Positions 51,871-62,950 of a stretch of 64,000 nucleotides of DNA are shown one piece after another (positions within the stretch are counted from its first letter, which is position 1; every line of letters starts with the position of its first letter). The translations under genes were made by a program, and so were the position numbers. Origin of the DNA: Marasmius tenuissimus (lineage: Eukaryota > Basidiomycota > Agaricomycetes > Agaricales > Marasmiaceae). The DNA is taken from contig JAQOTA010000027.1 in the NCBI GenBank assembly GCA_029532415.1, forward strand, positions 434,001 to 498,000, read 5' to 3'. The notes below the pieces were generated by a model, which had not been told where the DNA came from, did not search any database, and saw nothing but the letters and a program-made list of their open reading frames with translations.

Positions 51871-54392
51871 CTATCTTTCCTGTGTATATTGCCCTTTGAG
51901 ACCATCCACCCCATAGAGCATCTATATTCTCTCACTTCTCCCGCCATCATCATCTTCAACCCATTTCCCTCTATCCTCAACGAGCTTCGAAATATTCACC
52001 AGCGTTTCTGACTCTCCAATACGTGGGTTGGTCTCACTTCTCGTGATTCGTCCAAGCGGTGGCAGGTACCGCCATGATTGCGCAGAGGTAGCCTCTCAAG
52101 TCGTATGGGATCGAGGTGGCTTCCAGCAAACTTGGACACGGAATCTCCTCTGGGCTCAGGTTGATGGAAACGTTCAATACTTTCAGCAGCCCGAGGCATC
52201 TTACCACTATCTACAAAGTCGTGCCTTTTCTCACAAGATACGAATGAGTGCAACGGCACTGCTCCAATAGGGTATCATTGCAAGTGGAACCCGTCTTGAG
52301 CAGAGCGAAGGATTGTTTGTGTTGGAGACCCGGGGCTGTGGGGGTGAAATCTAGTACCGGCGTCATGAATCATACACCAAGGTGCGCTCTTCGTTCGTTC
52401 GTTCCTGATACTCAAAAGGAAGTCGGTGCAATTTTAGGCAGGAATATCAACCGGCATTTCAAGGAAAGGACCATGACCTGAAACCATGAAGGCCCAATTC
52501 GTCGTTCTGTGGAAAAAGGGCATGCCACTGCCGTTCGGGTGGTCAGTCTTACTCCTCTGTATTCTGCCGCGTCCTACTCACCAGACCCTCTCATCCTAGT
52601 GTTCAGTTTCAGTGCCATTGTTTCCGGGGCCCTCGGGCAGATTAACTTGTGGGATGCCATGCTTCCCTGAAGAATCCTTAGTTAGCTGTCCTGGGGATCG
52701 ACAGCAATGTCGCAGATCTCGCTGGTAGCCTGTATCATACCACGGTCTTTAGACAGAACACGGAAGGCGAGGTCCCCAAATTTACTCTCTGACTGCCGAC
52801 CTCTGAGTTGGCCACCCGTATCGCTGATCGTGACCCCCAGGATTTTACTTAAGTACGCGTGCGGCATTATTGACCCTGCTTCTCCCGTAATCGAGACTTG
52901 CCGTACTTATTGATTTGGGTTTTTCCATGGTACCGCCGTACGATACGACGTATATGTCGTGTACTGGGTTCGGGAGGCCTTTGGAACTTCTCCGATAGTC
53001 CTACACAACACACGCTCATCTACGGGCTTGGTTCTCTTAATAGGGGAGTGTTCCATTGAGCACCGGGAGGTCGAAGGACACTCCACGACGACGGGCAGCC
53101 CGTCAGCGGTATTGGCCGAAAATAGATGTTGGGCAAGTTGTGGTTTTGGTCCACTCGAGCTATATCGCCAAACCCTTTTACGCGTTTCCGCGTCTTCGTA
53201 CCCGGTCATTGGCCAACTGGATGTTCGACTGTTAAACTAGAGGTATGGTATGTTTCGAAAACGCTCTAGCGCACATATGGGGCGCGTTTTGGAGATGTCT
53301 ACTAGTCAAGGGCGGCGAAGTTCGGACATAGTTTTACCGGCTTTTACTGGACCGGGAAGGAGGACAACGTAATAACCGTCAGGATCTTTACTGTGGACAC
53401 GGTGTTTTCGAGGATGCCATTGAATTCAGGGTGAGCGATACCATGCCTCCAGATATCGTTGACCAGCTCGTTTTCTTCACCTCCACGCTCCAGATGCTTC
53501 GTGTGTCTACAGACAAGAGGGTACTCAATACCAGCCCAGTACAGTCTCTGCATTGACTACCACCTGACTGCAAGTTAGTGTTGTAGAAGGACGATAACCG
53601 TACGCTTTGACCTCAGGAACTGGAGTTATCCGGGGCCATTTCTCGTGGCTTGGCTTTAGTATTCAGCACTGGCAATTGAGAACGCGGTTAAGGAGACAGA
53701 TCGATTTTCTGGTCAAGGGAGATCGCCATGGATATCGGGGACTATGATATGGATAACAGGCCGTGGTACCCGGTCTGGTGCCCGTATACAGTAGTGAAGT
53801 TTGCCGGATTCAACCCCGCAATGAACGCCAGCGCAGGCTGCAGCTGATGATGGGACTGGGAGCGAACATGGCCTGCTCGTTGCACGTGTCAGAACATTAA
53901 AATACTAACAGTATACATAAAGTAGATAGTCGCTGTACTAATAATTATGACAATGCCATTGGACACCTGCTCCAACTTCAGATATCTTCAAGCTCTGATT
54001 GCATCATGAGTCCTACGGAAGTACTTGTACTGAAACACGATAGTCAGTGAATTTCTTCTCGAGACAACGAAATCACGAGTAGGACCACTCACCAGCACCA
54101 ACATGAGATATAAGAAGCCCGCATTTCCTGTCAGGTTCACCACGGGTTGTAAGTCTGAACAGCACATCGTAAGCCCTAGGTTAATATGATAGAATTGCTG
54201 ACGTTAACATACCTTTGTAAATGATGCTGAGAGAAGAGAATTTCAATCGATCGATTTTCAAGCAATCGAGGCCGAAGGGGTGCAATGCATTGTTAGTCCT
54301 GCCAATTAATTGAGCACCTTGATTACATTTCTGATCTGTGAGCAACGCACTGGATCTACGAACATAGAGAATGTCAGAGATCTAACGCGCAA
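51871..54392. other. Intergenic, about 2.5 kb, no gene supported
   Basis: Only short frames are present. The most protein-like is minus 53,344-53,553 (69 residues, with WAGIEYPLVCRHTKHLE), which has no splice partners or recognisable motif. Plus 52,959-53,240 and minus 52,907-53,209 overlap each other and cancel as evidence. Confidence 0.4.
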
Positions 54393-55762
54393 TCAGTTTG
54401 AGTAAAAATGTGCCTCTCTGACTTCCAGACCAGCGCTCAAGTTCTCCGACATGAGCATACCAACTGGAGTATTCATTGCTAGAGCGACGGCGAAGACCGT
54501 TCCGTCCGCTGGTCTGGGCTGTCCGTCTTCAGAGTGTTCCGGACCACGAAAGAGGACTCCTCTTCCAGTATCCATACACAACTCTTCACCTGTGCAGCCA
54601 AAGTGTTCCAACCATTCCAAGTTCCTTGCAAAGACCGCAGCAGGCACAAGGTCTGAAATTAACTATGAATCAGTTATCCTCCATTGGCTGCCAATAAGAC
54701 CACCTACCACCTGAGAGAATTAGTTGCGGGATTTTTGACCGGTTAAGCCCAACAAGGTGAGCACTATCCCCATGTTTACTAGGCTTCAGGTTCGTATTCT
54801 CCTCAACGGGACCAATGGATATGAGATGTACAAATCTACTGAATAGCACTTGAAAGTGTTCTTCCATTCCTGTTTGGTCAGGTCAGCACGCAACCGCTCA
54901 GTAGAGCTGCCAGTTCATACCTCTGAGGTGTTATGCCCTTGATAACACACAACGGTGACTATCGTTCCTTTCTGATCCCCAGACATGATCTCCCCAAGCC
55001 AAACACTTCGCTCGCAATCCAATCGAACATATCGGCGCGTCTCCCGATCCCATTCACTGAGTATTTCATGATGAATTTTTCGAAGGAGCCGGATATCACT
55101 ACGTCTATACTCGTTGTACTGGAATAGTCAACTCGAGTGAGCCTTTAGTACAGCCAAAGACCACGACACCATCACTCACCTGGTCATACTTTTCCTCCTC
55201 TTCGTCGGTCCCTCGAATGTACCATTGTATTGGTCGCGCTTGCTGGATTAGGCTGGTGTTGTGCACATTGAAGTTCCCAGAACCGTTATTGACGTTGTGA
55301 TCTCTCCCACTAGACACGACTCGAAGTTCAGAACTTGGTTGGCCGTCCACAGTGGAGCAAGAGCGACGAGACACGTCGTAGTGGTCTGGATGAATATACG
55401 GCTGTGAGATCGTTCGAAGGTCTCTTTCGAATATCTCAACCCCAGAGAAATCAGTCAGAGATCCGACACATAATTAGGAAAGGTAGTGTACCTTTTGTGC
55501 TTCAGATCCAGTGGACGGGTTAAATGCATCTTCCGGCACCTGGAGGAAAGGCAACGTTAGAATGTATCTAATGGACAGGTTTGAAGAAACCCACCTCTTC
55601 GTCTGACTTGAAACATTCCCTCTCTTGCTGAAAGGTTTGATACGTTTTTTGATTTCCTTCGACGTGTATGAATGTAGCGTGAGGTCCGATGGAAACGCTA
55701 CCCGCTTGAGGGAAGAATGTCTGTACGGAGGGAGACTGAGGGGGAGACTGAGAGTCAGACAT
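54393..55762 (-). CDS. F1 family copy 4, inverted and internally shortened, 345 residues
   Basis: Seven exons join in phase: 55,762-55,595; 55,539-55,492; 55,434-55,180; 55,118-54,921; 54,869-54,832; 54,778-54,708; 54,652-54,393. It differs from copies 1-3 in three ways. It has its own first exons, encoding SPPQSPSVQTFFPQAG, then SVSIGPHATFIHVEGNQ, so it carries two Gly/Asn-type motifs, the second being GRDHNVNNGSGNFNVHNTS. Its last exon runs from VPAAVFARNLEWLEHFGC into DTGRGVLFRGPE without the intron found there in the others. It then skips roughly 60 residues to a block matching RPTVFxxLxxNTP and stops at EAHFYSN, lacking the C-terminal half. It may be a young truncated paralogue or a decoy-type short form; expression is not shown by sequence. 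Confidence 0.72.
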
Positions 55763-55799
55763 TGCAGTTTGCAGGGCGCGGTTCGGAAGCCGTGTCGAG

Positions 55800-55856
55800 A
55801 GAGTGAGCGGGAAGGGGAAGGAAGGGGAGGAGGGGGAGGGGAAGGAAGGAAATTCT
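55800..55856 (-). promoter_or_regulatory. CT-rich block upstream of F1 copy 4
   Basis: On the minus strand this is almost pure pyrimidine (plus strand: gaaggggaaggaaggggagg-type sequence), lying 38-94 bases upstream of the ATG at 55,762. CT-rich blocks just before the transcription start are common in fungal promoters that lack a TATA box. Confidence 0.5.
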
Positions 55857-56204
55857 GAATGACCAGAAACCGTCCCGAACACGTATCGTCCTCGAGCCTC
55901 AAGGCAACCACAAGGCATTCACGTGCTGGCCTTCGGCAATAAGTAGACCGTAGACGTTGAGGAACCACGAGGCCAGACATGAGTACAGGAATAGCACAAA
56001 CCCTCGGTCCATGTGCATCATGCATGCGACCCAAGTTTCATCTCTGTCCAGTTCGTGAAATGGAGCCCCGACTGGGTGAGTACCAGACTATACAAGGTTC
56101 AATTCACAGCCTTTGATCAGAACTATTATTTCGTCTAGAGTCCGGCCTCCAAAGGAAGTCTGGCTTTCCTGCTCTTGTTGAAATAAGAGTACGCGTCCGT
56201 GGGA

Positions 56205-56320
56205 TTGGCATTGAGACAAGAGGTGTCGCCGATTCAAATCTTGGACGTATAATGGCAGGGGGGGGGGGGGGGGTCTGACAGCTGTCCGCCACCGACTGTA
56301 TAGAATATGGTCAGCCTCAA
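56205..56320 (+). repeat. Left arm of an inverted repeat (partner 56,672-56,812)
   Basis: Contains caagaggtgtcgccgattca then atcttggacgta, and about 80 bases on, tatggtcagcctc. The same strings occur in reverse complement at 56,672-56,812. Read in its own sense this arm encodes TRGVADSNLGR. Confidence 0.65.
56258..56273 (+). repeat. G16 homopolymer
   Basis: Sixteen consecutive G residues inside the left arm of the inverted repeat. Length is likely to be unstable or miscalled. Confidence 0.8.
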
Positions 56321-56620
56321 TATATGCTCGTTTTTGCAGCAGTACTATGGTACAATGCATCATACACACCCATAAAACATACAAATCAACAATTAAATTG
56401 TCTTTCTATGATAATTTTTCATGATTCTTGCGTCTGAGAGTTGGCTGAGGAAGGTCGAGAGAGTACCCACGTGGAAATAACCTTTGATGCATCCGATGGA
56501 TGCCACCATAACCAGTTAAAGACCACCTTTTCACGAGAACTTTCTGTGCTGGACTTTCACCAACCCAATACCTATGAATTATTTTCTGAGAACACCTTTC
56601 AAATCAATCACTATATCACC

Positions 56621-56896
56621 TCAAGCTATCTCAGAATGCTCAAAGGAGAGACAAAAAATATAACGAAGATATGAGTAGGTGATAGAGGCTGACCATAGAA
56701 CCTGCGCCGCTGTCAAAAACCGCTCGGATATCAGGCTCCCACGCCAGCCCACGCGACCATACCTACGTCCAAGATCTGAATCGGCGACACCTCTTGCATT
56801 GAGAGAGACATGGAATACAGCTTTCAGCAATGTTTTCAGACGATGAAATATAGAACACGACCGTTGTGGTGGTTGCGGTCCAAGCAAGCCGAACAC
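56621..56896 (-). pseudogene. Membrane-protein C-terminal remnant; right arm of the inverted repeat
   Basis: A minus-strand frame contains FHVSLNARGVADSDLGRRYG. The SLNAR motif following a hydrophobic segment is what I expect at the cytoplasmic end of DUF6534-type membrane proteins. The left arm at 56.2 kb encodes the same segment in the opposite orientation (TRGVADSNLGR). Both are fragments of the family seen in units A-D. No intact gene is present here. Confidence 0.42.
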
Positions 56897-57700
56897 CTTA
56901 GCGCCCGTACTCAGCTCTGACCCAAAACCACCATTACCAACATTTCACCAGCCGCTTTCATGCCTCATTTCGTCTCTTCACCATCTACTTGAATACGGGC
57001 AGAGCTCTTGAATGGCATGACTCAGTGTCTCATGAGTGCTTTCCTACTATACAAATATCCAACTTTTTGTTCTCATTTGGCAGACAGAATCGAGATGCAA
57101 TTGAACCTATCTCGGCGGCTGGATTTCTGTGAGGGTACGTGCTTTGTATTATATATATGCGATTATAAGCTGACGGCTTTTTTGTTTTGCAAGACCAACA
57201 CTTTCCTGTATTCGTCACTCCGACTTGGCCTCAGGTCGTTTCCTTCGTGAATAACATCCAGCTCTCATATAACGTCCTCACCACTCACCGTGCGCAAGGC
57301 CTGGATGCTCGACATTTGATTCGTCTATCAGGATCCCCTAGGGTGTGCGTTCTGAACTGTCGGCATATTTGTTGTCGCCAAAACATGGCCATTGGACAGA
57401 GGGAGATGTGGTATTGGATTGTGCGGTGCTCAAATTGCAATTTGGTATTAGTATTATTAGGAGATACATCCCATGTTTGGACCCCGAAGGATACTGGGAC
57501 CTGTTGTACATTTTCTACTACGTGCCTACTGAATGTACAACAGCGTGTGCAGAACGACACCAGTACGAAGAAGCCGTTTTACGGGCAACAACTCATGGTA
57601 TGGTCATAAGCACACAGATTGAGTCTTGTAGCCCCTTCCTATCTGCACACTTTCATCAATTCTTGCTCTTCTGTTACAGGGTAGATTCTCGTACTGTTCA
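56868..57700. repeat. Segment repeated at 37,110-38,030
   Basis: Diverged copy of 37,110-38,030; see that entry for shared strings. Plus-strand frames at 57,187-57,609 and 57,345-57,707 are open and overlap in different phases, with a gtacgtgctt donor and ttttgcaag acceptor visible at 57,135-57,192. No family recognised; possibly the 5' part of a decayed gene. Confidence 0.5.
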
Positions 57701-58028
57701 TGCATAGAAATTTTCTACATGATCATCCTCCCACCTTATAATCCCACGTAACCAGTCTAATAAGACTGAACCACTGCCCATATGGTAGGGCCTAACTCGC
57801 CGTAGCTGAGGTCCCTACCGCTTTGTCGGAAAAATGTGGTCCTTCAGAGCAGCTTGCTGTCGGCAGGCGGGTGGTCCCTGACGCTCAGCGCCTTCTCTGC
57901 CTTCTCTGCCCTATCCTCCCTCTTTTCATTTTCCCGCCTCTCCTTGCTATCCCACGCTCTTAGAATCATTATCAAGCATATAAGCCACTCTATTACACTA
58001 TTATAGAGCAATCCAACCAATAAAATAC
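57701..58028. other. Upstream region of the orphan frame at 58 kb
   Basis: No gene. A short inverted repeat (gtagggcc ... ggtcccta) lies at 57,785-57,821. A possible TATA-like catataag is at 57,976-57,983, about 50 bases before the ATG at 58,029. Confidence 0.4.
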
Positions 58029-58481
58029 ATGAATCAATCTGCCACCCGAAGCACAGTATCTAGAGTACTGCTCAGGAGGTTGTTGAAGAAGCAGAAGACA
58101 AAGTCCACAGAGCACACCAGTACCAGCACCTCCAAGAAGAAGTACAACAACAAGCAGCCAGCCAAACAACCTGCAGAAAAATCTGCCGCCTCTTCTGCCA
58201 CCTCTCAACTTCCCCCAAACATGTATAAGAGTAGGGAGATGCTTACCGATACGGGCAACTCTGATGATGAACTAGCTCCCAACAATACCCCTTCCCTCGC
58301 CATTACTACCCCTGCTGCCCTCACCAACACCAATGTATCTGCTTCTGGAGGTCAAGTTCAAGGTCCTCCCCCTACTAACATGCGCATCGAGGCTGCAGGA
58401 GCTTCAGCTACAGCACCACGCCCATGTCCCGTCAATGCTGCTCTCCATGAGGCTTGTGCTACCACATCTATATGTCAGTAG
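58029..58481 (+). CDS. Orphan 150-residue basic, Ser/Thr/Pro-rich protein
   Basis: An uninterrupted ATG-initiated frame with a Lys/Arg-rich N-terminus (RRLLKKQKTKS, then SKKKYNNKQPAKQPA) and a low-complexity Thr/Ala/Pro-rich remainder. A TATA-like string sits about 50 bases upstream. The copia LTR begins 220 bases downstream of its stop. The composition fits the N-terminal part of a repeat-encoded protein truncated by later events, but no domain is recognisable. It could equally be a non-coding repeat fragment. Confidence 0.35.
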   Translation: MNQSATRSTVSRVLLRRLLKKQKTKSTEHTSTSTSKKKYNNKQPAKQPAEKSAASSATSQLPPNMYKSREMLTDTGNSDDELAPNNTPSLAITTPAALTNTNVSASGGQVQGPPPTNMRIEAAGASATAPRPCPVNAALHEACATTSICQ

Positions 58482-58700
58482 TGGCATGACCAGCTGGCAC
58501 GCACCTTTGCTCAACCCCGCTCGTGATATACCCTTGTATTTCTTGCCCCCATACACCTTTACATTTGTACTGTGTATCTTGTTTTCCTTACTATGTATTA
58601 CAAACCCATAGTATATCTTGTTTGTGCCTACTGTAGTCTATGACACCTAAGTAGCACCTTTTGACAATGAACATGATATTGGATACTACCTACAAGCATA

Positions 58701-59091
58701 TGTTGAGAATACAACAAAAGAGAACAGGAAGAATGAGACTAAGGGCACGGGAGAGTGCAGGATAGTGAGGAGTGTTGAATCCGTGGACTATTATTAGATC
58801 CCGGTATATCTGAAGTCCCGGTTCATACTTCCTGCCATTGTATTATGCAGGACAATGCATTCGCTATTGTTCTATTCTTCATTGTTCATTATGCTCATAT
58901 GTACAATTTCTATTGTCGTCCCTATATGGTAGTTCTATTGTCTCTTCATGTATATAAGCTCGTAGTTCTCTACCTGAATCTATAGTGTGCTTGAGCTTCT
59001 ACGTCTTGCCTCTAACCTCTCTAAACTCCTCTCTGGTAAGTAGTAGTGTAGCCATGTTGTAGTCCTCTGCGCTAGGTGTCATGCCGGCTCA
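58701..59091 (+). repeat. 5' LTR of the copia element, about 391 bp
   Basis: Begins tgttgagaatacaaca and ends in ca directly before the primer-binding site, giving the usual TG...CA ends. A TATATAAG at 58,951-58,958 would serve as the LTR core promoter. The right boundary is inferred from the primer-binding site, since the 3' LTR is not in the window. Confidence 0.75.
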
Positions 59092-59109
59092 TCAGGTTAT
59101 GGGCCCTGG
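59092..59109 (+). other. Primer-binding site, half-tRNA initiator-Met type
   Basis: tcaggttatgggccctgg closely matches the complement of the initiator-tRNA-Met anticodon arm. Copia-type elements are known to prime from an internal half-tRNA fragment rather than from the tRNA 3' end. Confidence 0.7.
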
Positions 59110-59339
59110 TTAGCCTGACTACAATAACGAGCGCCCCTAGGCTGCTGTTAGCGACGAGTGCCCCTAGGCCGCTGTCATTAGCTAGCTAGGCTAGACCTGC
59201 ATGTTGCCATCGACCTCTTAATTGAGTGCTCGATCTATGGCATCAATGTACGTCCTTCGACGACATCGGATCTCAAGGATCCAATGCTCCTCGTTGAGCA
59301 TAGCGCCCTTTATGGCTGCTCCCTGTGTTGATTAGACGC

Positions 59340-61390
59340 ATGCTGATGCTGTCTTTTCTAGATCCAACACCAATCTCTCAACCTCTTACTACCATGTTTG
59401 ATGTTAAGAAATACTTCTCTGGTCGCTTCGACAGCACCAACTTCAAACAGACCTACTACAGCGAGATGAAAGCTGTGTGCAAGACCCAAGGTCTTTACGG
59501 TCATCTCACTGGCCAAGATCCACGTCCCTCCATGCCTCTTGGCACTGTGGCTAGCCCCGTAGGGGTTACTCCTGTTACCCGTGCCACCGTCCCTCCTGAG
59601 GAGCACGCTGCCTGGGTCAAGGAAAGTCTTGCTTGGGACAAGGAAGATCTCCAGCTCATGGGGATTATCCAGATCACCACCACCAAGGAGGTCTTCGATC
59701 CGATCAAGGACATGAACACCGAGAAAGCTTGGGAACAGCTGAACCTCACCTACGGCGAGCCCACTTTGTCTGCCATCTATGGCGACTTTGTTAAAGTCGT
59801 CTCTTTCAGACTTACCACCTCTCATCCCCAAGCTGGCATTGCCAAGTTCAAGTCCTACATCGAACGACTCTCTGAGGTAGGAGTGGTTCTCCCCGAGTTG
59901 ATCAAATCCCTCTTGCTCATTGCTGCCATTCCTCCCGAATGGGACGCTGCCTCATCTAAATCCCTTCATGACTATGTCAGGGATCCTGAGGATGAAGATT
60001 GCATCACCGTTTCGAAAGTCCATGATGCCATCATGGTCGAGTACGAACGTCAGAACCTGCAGCTTGCCAACCGCCTCTCTGCGGTGAAGTGTGCTGGTAA
60101 TCATGAACCATTGTTCGGTCAGCAGCAGCGCCCGCAGCAGCAACGTCAGCAGCGTGAGTATCAGCAGCAGACCAACACTCGCCCACCACAGCAGCAGCAA
60201 CGCCCCTCTTCGAACCAGAACAAGGGTAAGAAGAAGAAGCAGCAGCATGGTACTCGTGGTGGTATCAACCAGCACCAGGGCCCCGGCAACGCCGGTGGTA
60301 ATCACAGCGGTAACAATTGGTCTCATGGTCACTCCCATCTTGCGTCCTACACATCCGTCATCGCTTCCCCTCCTCCTGTCTGTCCTTACTCCTCAATCAC
60401 TGACCGCAGGGAACGTATTGCGTTGAATGCAGTCAACAACTCCTTGCGTGCTGAGATTGCCAGCGCCCCTCCCAGCCATGCTAGAGGATCTCTGCCCCCA
60501 GCGCACTTCACTGGTCACTGGGGCAAGTCTTGTGACAGCACTGTTCCTCCCGCTGTCAAGAAGAATCCGGCTGCTATGCAGTCCTTCACCGGCTTCAAGC
60601 CATCTGAGTCAGTATTTGATGATGTACGTGAAGCACGTTCACTTGCTGACAGACTTGGTGTCCCTAAGACGGTGCGGCATCTCAAACCGTTTGAACAGAT
60701 CGTCATGTCCGCCGCCAATCGTTCGCTCCAGGATTGTATCTCGAAGCCTGGTTCCTCGTCCAAGCGAGTTCTGGAGGACGATTCGGAAGATGAAGGAGCT
60801 GGATGTCCTTCTTCTACTTCTTCTAAATGTGCTTGCAGCACTATTCCTGATGAAGATGTAGAGATGGACTGGGGATCTGACGATGGTATGGATGATATGA
60901 CTTCTCCATTCGGTAATGATGTTGACAACGACATTGCCGAAGCTGCAGGAGTAGAGGACGTCCCGGATGACGTCTCTCTTGGATCGTTCCATGATGACAG
61001 GCAAGTACCGTACCTTGACCTGCTTTCCCAAACTGATGCAAATCTACAGCGCTGCTCCCAATTAGTTGGTATCAGTAGTTCACGTGGTAGTAGTAGTGAT
61101 CTGGAATCACTTGTAACATATTGTCATGCAATCAGTTCCCACTTTGTGGGGTGTACTGAATGTAAGGGAAAGAAAAGTGTGAACAACGCACAGGGTTGGC
61201 TCCTTGATTCTGGTGCCTCCTCTCATTTCACGAATGATTTGAATGATTTTGCTGAATATGAATCGCTTGATGGTCCTATTGTAAATACTGCGAATAAGGG
61301 CAATCCTATACAGATCAAGGGTAAAGGCACAAAGGACATGACGGGAAACTCACAGAGCGCGTTTCGCGTCTCTATCCTGTCTATTACATA
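59340..61390 (+). pseudogene. copia gag and protease (frame interrupted at its end)
   Basis: Gag packages the element RNA and the aspartic protease cleaves the polyprotein. The open frame runs from ATG 59,340 (ATG 59,394 is an alternative start) and continues past the protease to a stop at 61,470. It has a retrotransposon Gag region (residues about 20-260), a Gln-rich spacer (QQQRPQQQRQQ), a defective zinc knuckle that keeps GHWGKSC but lacks the first Cys pair, an acidic segment, and the protease motif WLLDSGASSHF (Asp about 623). Near 61,370-61,390 the homologous reading moves to the frame of the integrase, marking an indel. Copia elements normally encode all of this in one frame. Confidence 0.88.
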
Positions 61391-62950
61391 CCACAATTGG
61401 ATATATGCTTGCTATCCATGGGAGAGTTCCTTCAAGATGGTCTATCAGTTCGTGGAAACGCAAAGAAGTTAGCCTTCTACTCTTCACAGCGACGACAGTC
61501 GCTTGTTTCCTACCCTCATATGCCTGGTCAAACCATTTATTGGGTACACTTGCAGAAAGCATCTGCTGAGGTTTTAATGGCCAAGTCGGTCGTTTACAAC
61601 GTCAACTACGATATTGAGCACAGACACTTTGGGCATCCATCGGATAAAGCCCTGAACAAAGCTCAGAAACATACGCAAGGTTTCCCACTTGACCTTAAGA
61701 TGCCTACTAAGAAGACACCTTTGTGTCATGGTTGTGCTGAAGGCAAAATGCATGAGAAATCGTTCCCCAACTCTACAACGAGAGCTTCTAAACCGTTTGA
61801 ACGCATAGATTTGGATTTGAAGTCGTACCTGGCTGAATCGTATCACCAGTACAAGTACTACATCTCTTTTCTCGATGACTGCACGTCCTACGTTTGGACC
61901 TCCAAGCTCAAGACGAAAGACGAAGCAGTACCCACTTTGAGGGACTTCCTTACTATGGTCAAGACGCAGTTCAATACTGTTGTCAAGACCTGGATGTCCG
62001 ATGAAGGGGGAGAGTACAAAGAAGATAAGTTCGATGCAGTACTGAAAGAGTATGGGATCCAGAGGGATCAAAGCATACCGTATACACCACAACAAAACGG
62101 TCATGCTGAGCGATTCAATAGGACTATCCATGAGAAGGCTGAAGCTCTTTGCTTTGAAGCTTGCATGCCTCAGTCTTGGTGGGAATTCTGCCATGTGCAT
62201 GCCGTTCGCCTATACAATTGCACTCCTGTGCAATGTTTGAGCTGGCAAACTCTGTTCGAACTGCTTTACAGCGAAGCACCTGATGTTTCACATCTCCAAT
62301 TTATGGGTTGTGCAGCCTACATATTCATTCCTGAAGATTGTAGGAAGAATAAGCTTGCTCCTCGCAGCGAGTTGATGACTTTCATCGGCTACCAGGATGG
62401 GATGAAAGGCTTCCTGTTCATGCGAAGTAATAATTCTGTATTCAAAGGTAGCACTGCACTATTCGATGAGACGCTGTATAACAAGTGTCCTGATGCCAAA
62501 ACTCGTGGCTTCACGCCTGTCAGTAGTGAACCATTTACTTTGGGTGAAAATCCCAACATTCCTTTGGAAGATGAAGACTCTGATGATGACGGTTTTGATA
62601 CTCCATTGCCAGATCTCAGACTTCGCTCCGAACCTTCTAAGAGATCAGAACCTCAGGTTGACGAACCTGCAGGTGGCCCTGCGCCAGGGGATGTGCCACT
62701 CCCTCAATCTGGTCCTCCAACGCCTCCAGGCAAACCCGCCGTTCCTCCGCCTGCACCAGCAGCGGATGGTCCACGCCGGTCTTTGAGGCAGCGGAAGGGT
62801 ACAACGCAACCTGGTAATATATTTGGGGAAAAGCGGAACCCAAATAAACCCTCAGACATTATTCGCGACTTAGAGAATAAGAATACTTGGAGAAATGTCA
62901 CTGGAGATAAACAACCTACACATCCAGTTGATCGTCCTAGTTCTTTGTGA
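61391..62950 (+). pseudogene. copia integrase segment, ends at an in-frame TGA
   Basis: Continues the polyprotein in the second frame. It contains the pre-integrase zinc motif (HRHFGHPSD and CHGCAEGK), then the integrase core: first Asp in FERIDLDL, FLDDCTSYVW, second Asp in MSDEGGEY, Glu in NGHAERFNR. An acidic, Pro-rich linker follows (about 62,570-62,780). The TGA at 62,948-62,950 is followed by more than 1 kb open in the same frame, so it is a nonsense mutation rather than a true terminus. Confidence 0.88.

Noticed and set aside
55474..56034. Minus-strand 186-residue frame upstream of and through F1 copy 4 exon 1
   Set aside because: Overlaps the supported first two exons in another phase and crosses the CT-rich promoter block, translating it as Pro/Ser runs.
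57785..57821. Short inverted repeat as a possible terminator or transposon end
   Set aside because: Only about eight paired bases, and no matching partner end or target-site duplication nearby.
59358..59831. Minus-strand 157-residue frame opposite copia gag
   Set aside because: It sits entirely opposite a clear Gag coding region and has no motif of its own.
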